This document shows, one piece after another, positions 15,995 through 22,980 of a stretch of DNA of 40,472 nt. The position numbers and the translations under genes were made by a program. Below the pieces are notes generated by a model that saw only the letters and a list, made by a program, of their open reading frames with translations, was not told where the DNA came from and did not search any database. Within the stretch, counting starts at the first letter, position 1; each line of letters opens with the position of its first letter. The stretch covers positions 1 through 40,472 of the forward strand of contig JAMPDH010000013.1 in the NCBI GenBank assembly GCA_023665725.1. The letters are read 5' to 3'. Source of the stretch: Clostridium sp. (GTDB taxonomy: Bacteria; Bacillota_I; Bacilli_A; RF39; UBA660).

Positions 15995-17318
15995 TTTTGA
16001 CCACCTCATTCATTAATTCATAAAATGGCATTACATAATCGAAATTTAGTATTGCATAAATATTTCCTTTTGTCTTTTCTTTAACATACTTTACGCTATC
16101 TTCTATTGATTCAAAAGTTTTTATCTTTCTAGTATTAATTCCACTAAGTTTTATTCTAGTTGCTATATCATATCTATTTATACCAATACAAATTACTTTG
16201 TCTATATCATGTCTATTTAACAATTCAAATTCAATGTCATATAACCAAGATAAATCATTAAATTTATATCTCCTACTTATTTCTTTCCATCCAATTATGA
16301 TAGTTTTTTTATCATTTATATTGTCTACATATAATACAGATTGGTTAAATGAAGAGGCGTTTTCATTTTTATTATTAAATATATAGCACTCTCTGTTTTT
16401 ATAAATTAAATATTTATAAGTTTTACTATCATTTGACATATTTTTTACAATATCTTCTTCATTTATTCCTATTAAATTAAGTGTAGTGAATGCTGCTAAT
16501 GTATTATAAGCCGTATATAATATATCACTACAGTTTGTAATTCTGTATTTATTATTAATTATCATTTCATTTTTATCATAATCTATATTAGTTGCAACAA
16601 ATTTAGGAAAAGGTCTTTCAAAATCACAATTATTACAATAATATTCACCTAGTGTTTCAAAATTATAATATTTATAATTAAGTTTATTACCACATTTAGG
16701 GCAATAATTTATATTTAATGTAGAAAACTTGTTTTGTTTATATGAATACTTGTTTTTATTGATTCCATAGTATTGTATATTAAATTTGTTTTCTAGATTA
16801 AATTTTTGCAAGTATGGGTCATCCGCATTCATAACAAGTGTCATATCACTTGTTAAAGCACTATTAATTTTTTCATATACTAAGTCAAAATGTCCATGTC
16901 TAGGGGGTTGATCTCTAGTAATATTAGTTATAACTACAATAGTTGGTTTAATATATTCAAAAACTATTTTAGCCCATCCTTCATCTATTTCAAATATAAC
17001 TGCATCTTTTTTTATATTGCCACTTAAACTACAGTTTTTTAGCAAAAGTGTAACGATTCCATTTCTTAAATTAGATCCAAATTCATTATAAGCAACTTTA
17101 TATCCAAGATTTCTTAAAACTTTTGCTATACTTTTTGTAGTACTTCCTTTTCCTGAAGAACCAGTAACGGCTATGACTGTTCTTGGAAGTTTAAATTTTG
17201 ACATTATATCTTTATCTATTTTAAGTGCTAAAGAGCCAGGATAAACGCTTCCTTTTTTTAATATTCTTCCTAGAATTATTGTTAATTTTGCTAGTATTAT
17301 CGCAATATAAGTTTTCAT
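15984..17318 (-). CDS. murT: MurT-like lipid II isoglutaminyl synthase ligase subunit
   Basis: A 444-residue Mur ligase homologue. After an N-terminal hydrophobic helix, the ATP loop is VTGSSGKGSTTKS (about 52-62), which deviates from the usual GTNGKT. FEIDE, NITRDQPPRHG and MNADDP follow. The MurT-specific four-cysteine zinc ribbon is present as CPKCG (206, 209) and CNNCDF (228, 231). The C-terminal DUF1727 domain keeps LSWLYDIEFE, whose Asp corresponds to the catalytic triad Asp of MurT. ATG 17318 is favoured over GTG 17327 because AGGTG lies 6 nt upstream. With GatD inactive, MurT would need free ammonia or another partner, or the pair may have another role. Confidence 0.88.
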   Translation of the reverse strand: MKTYIAIILAKLTIILGRILKKGSVYPGSLALKIDKDIMSKFKLPRTVIAVTGSSGKGSTTKSIAKVLRNLGYKVAYNEFGSNLRNGIVTLLLKNCSLSGNIKKDAVIFEIDEGWAKIVFEYIKPTIVVITNITRDQPPRHGHFDLVYEKINSALTSDMTLVMNADDPYLQKFNLENKFNIQYYGINKNKYSYKQNKFSTLNINYCPKCGNKLNYKYYNFETLGEYYCNNCDFERPFPKFVATNIDYDKNEMIINNKYRITNCSDILYTAYNTLAAFTTLNLIGINEEDIVKNMSNDSKTYKYLIYKNRECYIFNNKNENASSFNQSVLYVDNINDKKTIIIGWKEISRRYKFNDLSWLYDIEFELLNRHDIDKVICIGINRYDIATRIKLSGINTRKIKTFESIEDSVKYVKEKTKGNIYAILNFDYVMPFYELMNEVVKNEN

Positions 17319-17428
17319 ATTTTTCACCTTTTAAATATTATAACACATTCTATATATATTTAAACGTAAATTTATTTTGATTTTCATGATTTATTCTTTA
17401 TAAGAATATAGTTATATAGGTGACATAT

Positions 17429-17668
17429 ATGAATTTAATAAATGGTATTAGAAATTATGTACTAGATGATGAATTTCAAATACGTGTTTTTAAAGATAAA
17501 GTAAATATTCTAAATTATAAAGATATAGGTCATTTTGATAGTGATAAGGTAGTAGTTAATTATATAGATGGATCACTTGTTATAAAAGGTGATAATTTAG
17601 TTGTTTCACGTCTTATGAATGATGAAATCTTGATTTGTGGATATATAAAAAGTCTGGAATTGAGGTAA
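17429..17668 (+). CDS. yqfC: Sporulation protein YqfC (YabP/YqfC family)
   Basis: A 79-residue protein of the YabP/YqfC family, expressed in the mother cell in spore-formers and needed for efficient sporulation. The family pattern is visible: an N-terminal helix, ILNYKDIGHFDSDKVVV, a beta segment with VIKGDNLVVSRL, then ILICGYIKSLEL. It is slightly shorter than the B. subtilis protein (about 93 residues). ATG 17429 is chosen because AGGTGA (17418-17423) lies 5 nt upstream. The stop is 3 nt before yqfD, the conserved order. I see no convincing sigma-E promoter; TTGATT with TATAAG at a 16-nt spacing lies near 17375. Confidence 0.88.
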   Translation: MNLINGIRNYVLDDEFQIRVFKDKVNILNYKDIGHFDSDKVVVNYIDGSLVIKGDNLVVSRLMNDEILICGYIKSLELR

Positions 17669-17671
17669 GAA

Positions 17672-18856
17672 ATGAAAAATGGTTTCTGGATGTATTTAAA
17701 AAGTAAGATTATTATAAGTGTTAAAGGGTATAATTTAGAAAGATTTATTCATAGACTTAAAAATAATAATATAGAATTATTAGATATAAAACTTATAAAA
17801 TATAATGAGGCTAGAATTACTATATATAGCTTTGATTATGAAAAGGTTATTAAACTAAAAACAGTTTATGAGATAAAAAAGATAGGGTATAAAGGATTTG
17901 TAAGATTTAAAGAACTATTGATTAAAAATATTTTTTTAATAATTTCTATTATAATTTGTTTTATTGTTTTAAAATTTTTAACAAGTATGATTTTTAATAT
18001 AAAAATTATTCATAATGATAAAGAGATACGTGAAATAATATCAAATGAATTATTATCACATGGTATTAAAAAATATAGTTTTAAAAAGGATTATAATCAA
18101 ATTCAAATAATAAAAGAAGATATTGTGGATAAATACAAAGATAAAATAGAGTGGATAGAGATAGAAATGAGTGGTGTAAATTGTATAGTTAGAGTTCAGG
18201 AAAGAAGTATTATAAATAATGTTTTAGAAAATAATAAGTATGAAGTGGTTGCTAAAAAGTCGGCAGTAATTAAAGGTATAAGTGCAAGTAGTGGGGTAAT
18301 TGTTAAAAATATAAATGATTATGTATCAAAAGGAGACGTAGTAATATCAGGAGAGGTTAAACTTAATGATGAACTTAAGGATATCATAAGCGCAAAAGGT
18401 AAGATTTATGGCGAGGTTTGGTATTCTACTACTGTTGAGTATCCATTTGTATATAAGGAGGTTACTGAAACTGGTAAGGTTAAGGATGTTTATTCTATTA
18501 GGTTTTTAAATAAATATATAAATATATTTGATTTTAAAAAATTTAAAAATAGTATAAAGGAGGAAAAAATTTTATTTTCTAATAATATTTTACCTATACA
18601 TTTAGTTAAATTACATGAAAGAGAAACTAATGTTATTGATGAGATAATAACTGAAGATATTGCAATAGATAGAGCTGAGCAACTATCTATAAAAAAAATA
18701 GAAGATAATTTAAAAGAGGATGAATATATAATTAAAAGTAGTATATTAAAGGTAAGTGTTAAAGAAAATGGGGTAGTTTTAGATATGTTTTTTTCTGTAT
18801 ATGAAGATATAACTGATTATAGAGAAATTGTAATAGAAGAACAAAAAGGGGAATAG
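17672..18856 (+). CDS. yqfD: Sporulation membrane protein YqfD
   Basis: A 394-residue protein, the usual YqfD length. It has an N-terminal cytoplasmic part (1-88), one strong membrane helix (about 89-112, FLIISIIICFIVLKFL), and a long extracytoplasmic part with the family's potrA/FtsQ-like segment (IEWIEIEMSGVNCIVRVQER) and the conserved KSAVIKGISASSGVIV ... VSKGDVVISGEV stretch. It works with YqfC in the mother cell during spore formation. GAGGTAAG precedes the ATG. Its presence is the best evidence that this lineage makes, or recently made, endospores. tRNA genes rather than phoH follow. Confidence 0.92.
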   Translation: MKNGFWMYLKSKIIISVKGYNLERFIHRLKNNNIELLDIKLIKYNEARITIYSFDYEKVIKLKTVYEIKKIGYKGFVRFKELLIKNIFLIISIIICFIVLKFLTSMIFNIKIIHNDKEIREIISNELLSHGIKKYSFKKDYNQIQIIKEDIVDKYKDKIEWIEIEMSGVNCIVRVQERSIINNVLENNKYEVVAKKSAVIKGISASSGVIVKNINDYVSKGDVVISGEVKLNDELKDIISAKGKIYGEVWYSTTVEYPFVYKEVTETGKVKDVYSIRFLNKYINIFDFKKFKNSIKEEKILFSNNILPIHLVKLHERETNVIDEIITEDIAIDRAEQLSIKKIEDNLKEDEYIIKSSILKVSVKENGVVLDMFFSVYEDITDYREIVIEEQKGE

Positions 18857-18862
18857 TTTTTC

Positions 18863-18891
18863 TTGAAAGAAAAAAACATATATATTATAAT
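18863..18891 (+). promoter_or_regulatory. Promoter of the tRNA-Thr pair
   Basis: TTGAAA (18863-18868), a 17-nt spacer and a perfect TATAAT (18886-18891), ending 10 nt before the first tRNA. Confidence 0.85.
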
Positions 18892-18901
18892 ATTGGTATA
18901 T

Positions 18902-18977
18902 GCTGAAATAGCTCAGTTGGTAGAGCAATTCACTCGTAATGAATAGGTCGCAGGTTCGATTCCTGTTTTCAGCACCA
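18902..18977 (+). tRNA. tRNA-Thr (anticodon CGT)
   Basis: A 76-nt complete cloverleaf with encoded CCA. The acceptor is GCTGAAA/TTTCAGC. The D arm is GCTC-AGTTGGTA-GAGC. The anticodon stem ATTCA/TGAAT carries loop CTCGTAA, and the T arm is GCAGG-TTCGATT-CCTGT. Anticodon CGT reads ACG. G1-C72 and C2-G71 fit the usual threonyl identity pairs. Confidence 0.95.
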
Positions 18978-18978
18978 T

Positions 18979-19052
18979 GCCGATATAGTTTAGTGATAAA
19001 ACAGATCCTTGGTAAGGACCAGCGGGTAGTTTGATTCTACCTTTCGGCACCA
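18979..19052 (+). tRNA. tRNA-Thr (anticodon GGT), with unusual D/T-loop core
   Basis: A 74-nt cloverleaf with encoded CCA, only 1 nt after the previous tRNA. The acceptor GCCGATA/TTTCGGC has a T-T mismatch at 6-67. The D arm GTTT-AGTGATA-AAAC has GA where the canonical G18-G19 stands. Anticodon stem GATCC/GGACC has an A-C mismatch at 28-42, and its loop is TTGGTAA. The T loop is TTTGATT, not TTCGATT, so C56 is T. The 19-56 pair is thus changed from G-C to A-U. Anticodon GGT would read ACC and ACT. Confidence 0.85.
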
Positions 19053-19064
19053 GATTTAAGGATA

Positions 19065-19116
19065 ACTCGAACTTTTTCGAGTATAATCAAAACGACTTGT
19101 CAAAAAGTCGTTTTTA
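19065..19116 (+). terminator. Hairpins terminating the tRNA operon
   Basis: ACTCGA/TCGAGT (19065-19082) is followed by a perfect 10-bp hairpin AAAACGACTT/AAGTCGTTTT (19089-19114) ending in T. The second hairpin's loop region contains the -35 box TTGTCA (19097-19102) of the following antitoxin RNA, so terminator and promoter overlap. Confidence 0.75.
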
Positions 19117-19125
19117 TGATATTAT
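19097..19125 (+). promoter_or_regulatory. Antitoxin RNA promoter, copy 1
   Basis: TTGTCA (19097-19102), 17-nt spacer, TATTAT (19120-19125). The box positions and spacing are conserved in copy 2 although the spacer sequence differs. Confidence 0.75.
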
Positions 19126-19131
19126 GTATTT

Positions 19132-19240
19132 AGCAAGGAAACTCGCATAAAATAAAAAAGGAACATTCAATATTAGCGTGTTGAGTGTTGCCACTAAATG
19201 GTTTCACCTAATTCAATGCTGAGTTAGGTGATTTTCTTTT
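19132..19240 (+). ncRNA. Candidate type I antitoxin RNA, copy 1
   Basis: About 109 nt from the promoter to the hairpin TCACCTAA/TTAGGTGA (19204-19231) followed by TTTTCTTTTT. It is complementary to the 3' untranslated part of the minus-strand toxin mRNA up to the toxin stop codon. This is the convergent, 3'-overlapping arrangement known from TxpA/RatA and BsrG/SR4. The overlap with the toxin mRNA would span roughly 90 nt. Function is inferred from layout. Confidence 0.7.
19149..19189 (-). terminator. Terminator of the toxin mRNA, copy 1
   Basis: On the minus strand, AACACTCAA pairs with TTGAATGTT (one G-U) around a 10-nt loop and is followed by CCTTTTTTATTTT. The same hairpin exists in copy 2 (19575-19602). 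Both lie inside the antitoxin RNA on the other strand. Confidence 0.75.
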
Positions 19241-19323
19241 TATATTAAAACTATAAATAGTAATAATACTAATAGGAAGATAAGAATTACTAGAGAAAAA
19301 AATAAAAAATCCTTCTTGTTCAT
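19240..19323 (-). CDS. Small hydrophobic peptide, candidate type I toxin, copy 1
   Basis: A 27-residue peptide: a charged start (MNKKD) followed by an uninterrupted hydrophobic helix (FLFFSLVILIFLLVLLLFIV). This is the build of membrane-active type I toxins such as TxpA, BsrG and Fst-like or holin-like toxins. The ribosome binding site GGGAGG lies 7 nt before the ATG and is very strong. A 5' leader of about 100 nt (to about 19430) precedes it, with TTGACA (19439-19434) or the nearby TATAAA as candidate promoter elements. It is not homologous enough to a named family for a symbol. Confidence 0.75.
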   Translation of the reverse strand: MNKKDFLFFSLVILIFLLVLLLFIVLI

Positions 19324-19510
19324 TAAATCGCCTCCCTTCTTTCATGAAGTTTGGCAATCACCCAACTATTAAATGTTCCTAAAACAATTGTACCAAACAA
19401 ATGTTTACAACGCAATAATTTTATACTAAATTTTGTCAATTTAATAAACACATCTTTACATTGACATTATCAATGGACATGTTTAAATTGTTAAAAATAA
19501 TAGAGACGTC

Positions 19511-19539
19511 TTGTCAAAAAGTTGTTTTTATGTTAATAT
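19511..19539 (+). promoter_or_regulatory. Antitoxin RNA promoter, copy 2
   Basis: TTGTCA (19511-19516), 17-nt spacer, TAATAT (19534-19539). Confidence 0.75.
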
Positions 19540-19545
19540 GTATTT

Positions 19546-19655
19546 AGCAAGAGAACTTGCATAAAATAAAAAGGAACATTCAATATCTGCATGTTGAGTG
19601 TTGCCATATAATGTGCATCACCTAAATCATTGCTGAGTTAGGTGATTTTCTTTTT
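19546..19655 (+). ncRNA. Candidate type I antitoxin RNA, copy 2
   Basis: The counterpart of the copy 1 RNA, ending at hairpin TCACCTAA/TTAGGTGA (19618-19645) with TTTTCTTTTT. It differs from copy 1 mainly in the loop of the first hairpin (TATCTGCATG against TATTAGCGTG) and the single-stranded link. These are the parts expected to make first contact with the cognate toxin mRNA. Confidence 0.7.
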
Positions 19656-19737
19656 ATATTAAAACTATAAATAGTAATAATACTAATAGGAAGATAAGAA
19701 TTACTAGAGAAAAAAATAAAAAATCCTTCTTGTTCAT
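19654..19737 (-). CDS. Small hydrophobic peptide, candidate type I toxin, copy 2
   Basis: A 27-residue peptide identical in sequence to copy 1, with the same GGGAGG site 7 nt upstream. Its mRNA would end at the hairpin 19575-19602 followed by T-rich sequence on the minus strand. Perfect conservation of the ORF, against drift in the RNA part, suggests a recent duplication or selection on the peptide. Confidence 0.75.
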   Translation of the reverse strand: MNKKDFLFFSLVILIFLLVLLLFIVLI

Positions 19738-19897
19738 TAAATCGCCTCCCTTCTTTCATGAAGTTTGGCAATCACCCAACTATTAAATGTTCCTAAAACA
19801 ATTGTACCAAACAAATGTTTATAATACAATAATTTTATACTAAATTTTGTCAATTTAATAAACACATTTGCAATTCGACAATATCAGGGGGATAGTT

Positions 19898-20452
19898 ATG
19901 GAAATAAGAAATAAATTAGAAAGTATTAAAAAAATAACTGAATTAGAGCTTAATAAATTTCCTGAGCAAATATTTAGAGATAGTGAGGAAACTAAGGTAC
20001 AAGAATTTTTAGAAAACAATTCTGCAAATTATTACGCTATTAGAGATAAATCTAAAGCAGGTGGTGTTTTTAAATTAAAAGTTGACTATGATAAAGTTTT
20101 AGAAGAGATTAAGGGATATAATTTATTTACTGTTAATGTTAGTTCGGCAAATTATGTTGATAATCAGTTATTAGTAGGAGAAATAGAATTTTTATCAAAC
20201 GGGGAAATTTATGCTACATTATCTCTTGATCCATCAGCATCAGTGAGAGATGCGTTAAGTAAGCCGACATTTAATTTAAAAACTGATATATTTGATAAAA
20301 AATTAAATGAAATTCCCCATTTTAATGTTATTTACCAATATATTGCTGACCACAATTTATATGATGTTATTGTTGAGTTTGCTCTATTTAATAAAGAGGT
20401 TGGTATTAAAAGAGAAAAGGTTATAGTCTATGAATTGAGAACACATTATTAA
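19898..20452 (+). CDS. Hypothetical protein next to the toxin-antitoxin repeats
   Basis: A 184-residue soluble protein of unknown family. It has a helical, charged N-terminus (1-45), then a mixed alpha/beta domain. Notable segments are YYAIRDKSKAGGVFKLKV, LFTVNVSSANYVDNQLLVGE and LSLDPSASVRDALSKPTFN. No signal peptide or membrane helix is seen. ATG 19898 is chosen because AGGGGG (19886-19891) lies 6 nt upstream; the longer frame from TTG 19868 lacks a site. The upstream region belongs to repeat copy 2, and a partial third copy of that flank lies after the gene, so the gene sits between related sequences as cargo in a recombination-prone locus. Confidence 0.75.
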   Translation: MEIRNKLESIKKITELELNKFPEQIFRDSEETKVQEFLENNSANYYAIRDKSKAGGVFKLKVDYDKVLEEIKGYNLFTVNVSSANYVDNQLLVGEIEFLSNGEIYATLSLDPSASVRDALSKPTFNLKTDIFDKKLNEIPHFNVIYQYIADHNLYDVIVEFALFNKEVGIKREKVIVYELRTHY

Positions 20453-20478
20453 TTTATAAATTTTTTAAAATGTGTTTA

Positions 20479-20534
20479 TAAATTATGTCAATTTAATAAA
20501 TACATTTTTACATTAGTATAATCAATATTGATGT
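20479..20534. repeat. Partial third copy of the repeat flank
   Basis: This stretch, starting AAATTATGTCAATTTAATAA, matches the end of copy 1 (19431-19481) and of copy 2 (19845-19892), including a TGTCAATTTAATAAA core and ACATT...TATCAAT further on. No toxin ORF or antitoxin RNA accompanies it. Confidence 0.65.
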
Positions 20535-20631
20535 GACTTTATATCCATTTATAGTAAATTTATATTACTACTTGTTAATTTTTTTGAATTAGTAATAAAA
20601 ATCTATTCCATACTATTAATGGTGAATCTTT

Positions 20632-21567
20632 ATGATTATAAGACTTGGGTATGTTTCAATTAGTAAAACATTAGAAAAATATATTAGTTTTCATACTATT
20701 ACTTATACTGATTTTTGTAAAGATAATGATTATAAAAAATTAGATATAATTATTAAAGAAAATTTTAAAACTTTAAAAGAAATATTAATATATAATAAAA
20801 AAAACAATATACATTTTTATAGATTAACATCAAAATTTATTCCTCTTGCAACTCATAAAGAACTAAACTTTGATTATATTGAAAAATATAAAATTTTATA
20901 TGATGAAATATCTAAATTAATAAAAGATATTAGAATTGATACGCATCCAGATCAATTTACAGTTTTAAATAGTACAAAGAAAGAAGTATTAGATGGAACA
21001 TTTAGAATTTTAGAATATCATTATAAAATATTAAATGCATTAAAAGTAGAGAATCCAATTATTATTTTACATGTTGGTAGTAGTGTATTTGGAAAAGAAA
21101 ATTCTATTAAAAGATTTATTCATAATTTTAAGTTACTACCTAATTATATAAAGAAATGCATTGCTTTAGAAAATGACGATAAAATATATAATGTAAAAGA
21201 TGTGTTAAAATTATGTCAAACGTTAAATGTACCGTTTGTTTTTGATTATCATCATTATAGATGTAATAATGAAGGTGAAAATTACTTAGATTATATAGAA
21301 GATATATTTAAAACTTGGAAAGATAGAAAACCTAAAATACACTTTTCATCACCTAAAAATAAAACAAAAAAAGACTTTAGAAGTCATAGTGATTATATAG
21401 ATATTGATGATTTTATTTCTTTTTTAGAAAGTGTAAAAAAATTTAATATAGATTTTGATATAATGTTAGAGGCAAAAGCAAAAGATGATGCTATTTTTAG
21501 ATTAGTTAGAGAGATTAAATATAAAACCAATTATAAATTTATAGATGATACTACCTTTATTATTTAA
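20632..21567 (+). CDS. uvsE: UV damage endonuclease UvsE/UvdE
   Basis: A 311-residue TIM-barrel nuclease that nicks DNA 5' to UV photoproducts and some other lesions, starting an alternative excision repair route. Family signatures in order: RLGYVSISK at the N-terminus, FYRLTSKFIPLATH, DTHPDQFTVLNS, ILHVGSSVFGKENS, ALENDDKIYNVKDVL, VFDYHHYRC, KIHFSSPKN, RSHSDYID and DIMLEAKAKD; the His, Glu and Asp of these form the metal centre. UvsE is common in spore-formers. It converges with the glycosylase gene, sharing 4 nt at the stop codons. Confidence 0.92.
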   Translation: MIIRLGYVSISKTLEKYISFHTITYTDFCKDNDYKKLDIIIKENFKTLKEILIYNKKNNIHFYRLTSKFIPLATHKELNFDYIEKYKILYDEISKLIKDIRIDTHPDQFTVLNSTKKEVLDGTFRILEYHYKILNALKVENPIIILHVGSSVFGKENSIKRFIHNFKLLPNYIKKCIALENDDKIYNVKDVLKLCQTLNVPFVFDYHHYRCNNEGENYLDYIEDIFKTWKDRKPKIHFSSPKNKTKKDFRSHSDYIDIDDFISFLESVKKFNIDFDIMLEAKAKDDAIFRLVREIKYKTNYKFIDDTTFII

Positions 21568-22043
21568 TTTAAATATTTCAATATAATTTTATAGGCTTCC
21601 TTTTTTTCATTATATTTCATAGATACATATAAAGGTGAAGTAGAAGGAAGATAAATACTTTCAATATTAGTTTCTTTTTCTAAATATTTTTTATATAAGT
21701 TAGTCGCACATTTACCAGTTGTAAAAATATATTTAATTTTACTATTTTTTAAAATAGGTTTTAAATCATTAACTTCAACATCTTTAATACTAGAGTCATT
21801 TGAACCTATTATGCTACAACTTTCAATAACATCAAATAATGCAATATTATGTTTTAATAAAAATTCTTTTTTATTAATAATTTTTTCATTAAACAAATCA
21901 CTTAAAATATTCCAAAATTGATTATTAGGATTTCCATAGTAAAAATCATTTTCACGGGATTTTACACTAGGAAATGAACCTAATATTAAAATTTTGGAGT
22001 TTTTATTATATATTGGTTTAAAAGGATGAGTGATACGTTGCAT
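21564..22043 (-). CDS. Hypoxanthine-DNA glycosylase (UDG superfamily, family 6)
   Basis: A 159-residue DNA glycosylase that removes deaminated adenine (hypoxanthine) from DNA. The motif ILGSFPSVKSRENDFYYGNP followed by NNQFWNIL matches the HDG branch of the uracil-DNA glycosylase superfamily (GSxP, YY and NxFW). The later IFTTGKCATNLYKK and LPSTSPLYVSM give the substrate loop and the SPxxx motif of the superfamily. GAAGG precedes the ATG. It is transcribed away from the CmpB-like gene across a 16-bp inverted repeat. Confidence 0.85.
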   Translation of the reverse strand: MQRITHPFKPIYNKNSKILILGSFPSVKSRENDFYYGNPNNQFWNILSDLFNEKIINKKEFLLKHNIALFDVIESCSIIGSNDSSIKDVEVNDLKPILKNSKIKYIFTTGKCATNLYKKYLEKETNIESIYLPSTSPLYVSMKYNEKKEAYKIILKYLN

Positions 22044-22063
22044 AATTGAACCTTCTTTTTATT

Positions 22064-22110
22064 ATAATATCATATTTTTACTTAACTATAAATAAAAAAT
22101 ATGATATTAT
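22064..22110. repeat. 16-bp perfect inverted repeat between divergent genes
   Basis: ATAATATCATATTTTT (22064-22079) and its exact reverse complement (22095-22110) are separated by 15 nt. Each arm ends in a -10-like element reading outward. On the plus strand TTAACT (22082-22087), a 17-nt spacer and TATTAT (22105-22110) form a promoter. A similar TTTATA-17-TATTAT reads on the minus strand. It could be symmetric divergent promoters or an operator. Confidence 0.7.
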
Positions 22111-22166
22111 ATGAATAGTAGTTTTAATTAATAAAATTAATTTAATGTAGTATGGGAAGTGTCTGT

Positions 22167-22826
22167 ATGAAAGAAAAATTTTTTCAAAAATATAGTAATA
22201 CATATTGGGTTATTTTGATTGGAAGTTTTGTGGGTTTTATTCATGAAAATCTTCTTACGATATTAAAAGGGAAATTTATTTTAAGGCAAGGCTTAATTTA
22301 TGAACCATTAATTCCTATTTATGGAATAGGTTCTTTAGTATTTTATTTAATATATAAAAAACTTAATTTAGAAAGTAAAAGTAGTGCACTTCAAATCATG
22401 TATGCATTTATAATTGGTTTTTTGGTTGGTGGTATAACTGAATATACTTGTTCATTTATACAAGAAAAATTTTTTGGAACTATTTCATGGGATTATTCTA
22501 ATCTTAAATTTGATTTAAATGGCAGAACAAGTTTATTCCACGCTATATTTTGGGGAATTGCAGGAGTATTTTTTTATAAAGTATTATTTCCATTTATTAA
22601 GAAAATACAAAAAGCTTTTACAAATGAATATGTTAAGGTGTTAACTATAAGCTTAAGTGTATTTTTATTAATTGATGCTTCTATATCAGCGCTAGCTTGT
22701 TATAGAAGACAACAAAGACTAAATAAAATAGATTCAAATAATTTTTTAGCAGAGTTCTTAGATAAAGCTTATCCAGATGAATTTATTGATAGAATTTATA
22801 GCAATACAATGAAAGTAAATAAATAG
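22167..22826 (+). CDS. Putative ABC-transporter-type permease, CmpB family membrane protein
   Basis: About 219 residues with five hydrophobic helices. It matches the family labelled putative ABC transporter permease (PF06541, CmpB). Conserved features seen are GFIHE in helix 1, ILRQGLIYEPLIPIYGIGSL, the GGITEYTCSFIQEKFFG segment followed by WDYSNLKFDLNGRTSLFHA, and IFWGIAGVFFYK. The function of the family is not established; no ATPase is nearby. ATG 22167 is preferred because GGGAAG (22154-22159) lies at reasonable spacing; ATG 22152 has no site. Transcription would start at the inverted-repeat promoter. Confidence 0.75.
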   Translation: MKEKFFQKYSNTYWVILIGSFVGFIHENLLTILKGKFILRQGLIYEPLIPIYGIGSLVFYLIYKKLNLESKSSALQIMYAFIIGFLVGGITEYTCSFIQEKFFGTISWDYSNLKFDLNGRTSLFHAIFWGIAGVFFYKVLFPFIKKIQKAFTNEYVKVLTISLSVFLLIDASISALACYRRQQRLNKIDSNNFLAEFLDKAYPDEFIDRIYSNTMKVNK

Positions 22827-22980
22827 TAGTTATATCTTAAATATAAGAATAATTATATAAAAGAAGAAACTGAATTAATTATTAACAGTATTAACAAAAA
22901 AATAAAATTATGGTGTGTTTATTAAATAATTTTTTTACAAGGTTTTGTTTTTTAATAAGTGGTAAAGGAGTTAGTGTTTT

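Larger units (their letters stand above)
19096..19455. repeat. Direct repeat, copy 1 of the toxin-antitoxin module
   Basis: A unit of about 360 bp repeated at 19510-19869 with an offset of 414 bp. The two copies are identical across the toxin ORF and most of its 5' leader. They differ by scattered substitutions and small indels in the antitoxin RNA body, and diverge at the edges. Confidence 0.9.
19510..19869. repeat. Direct repeat, copy 2 of the toxin-antitoxin module
   Basis: Second copy of the unit at 19096-19455. The hairpin that terminates the tRNA operon in copy 1 is degraded here (GTCTTGTCAAAAAGTTG), while the antitoxin promoter is kept. Confidence 0.9.

Noticed and set aside
19479-19547. 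A 22-codon ORF between the two toxin-antitoxin repeats
   Set aside because: No ribosome binding site, and it runs through the promoter of antitoxin copy 2; it probably reflects the repeat flank only.
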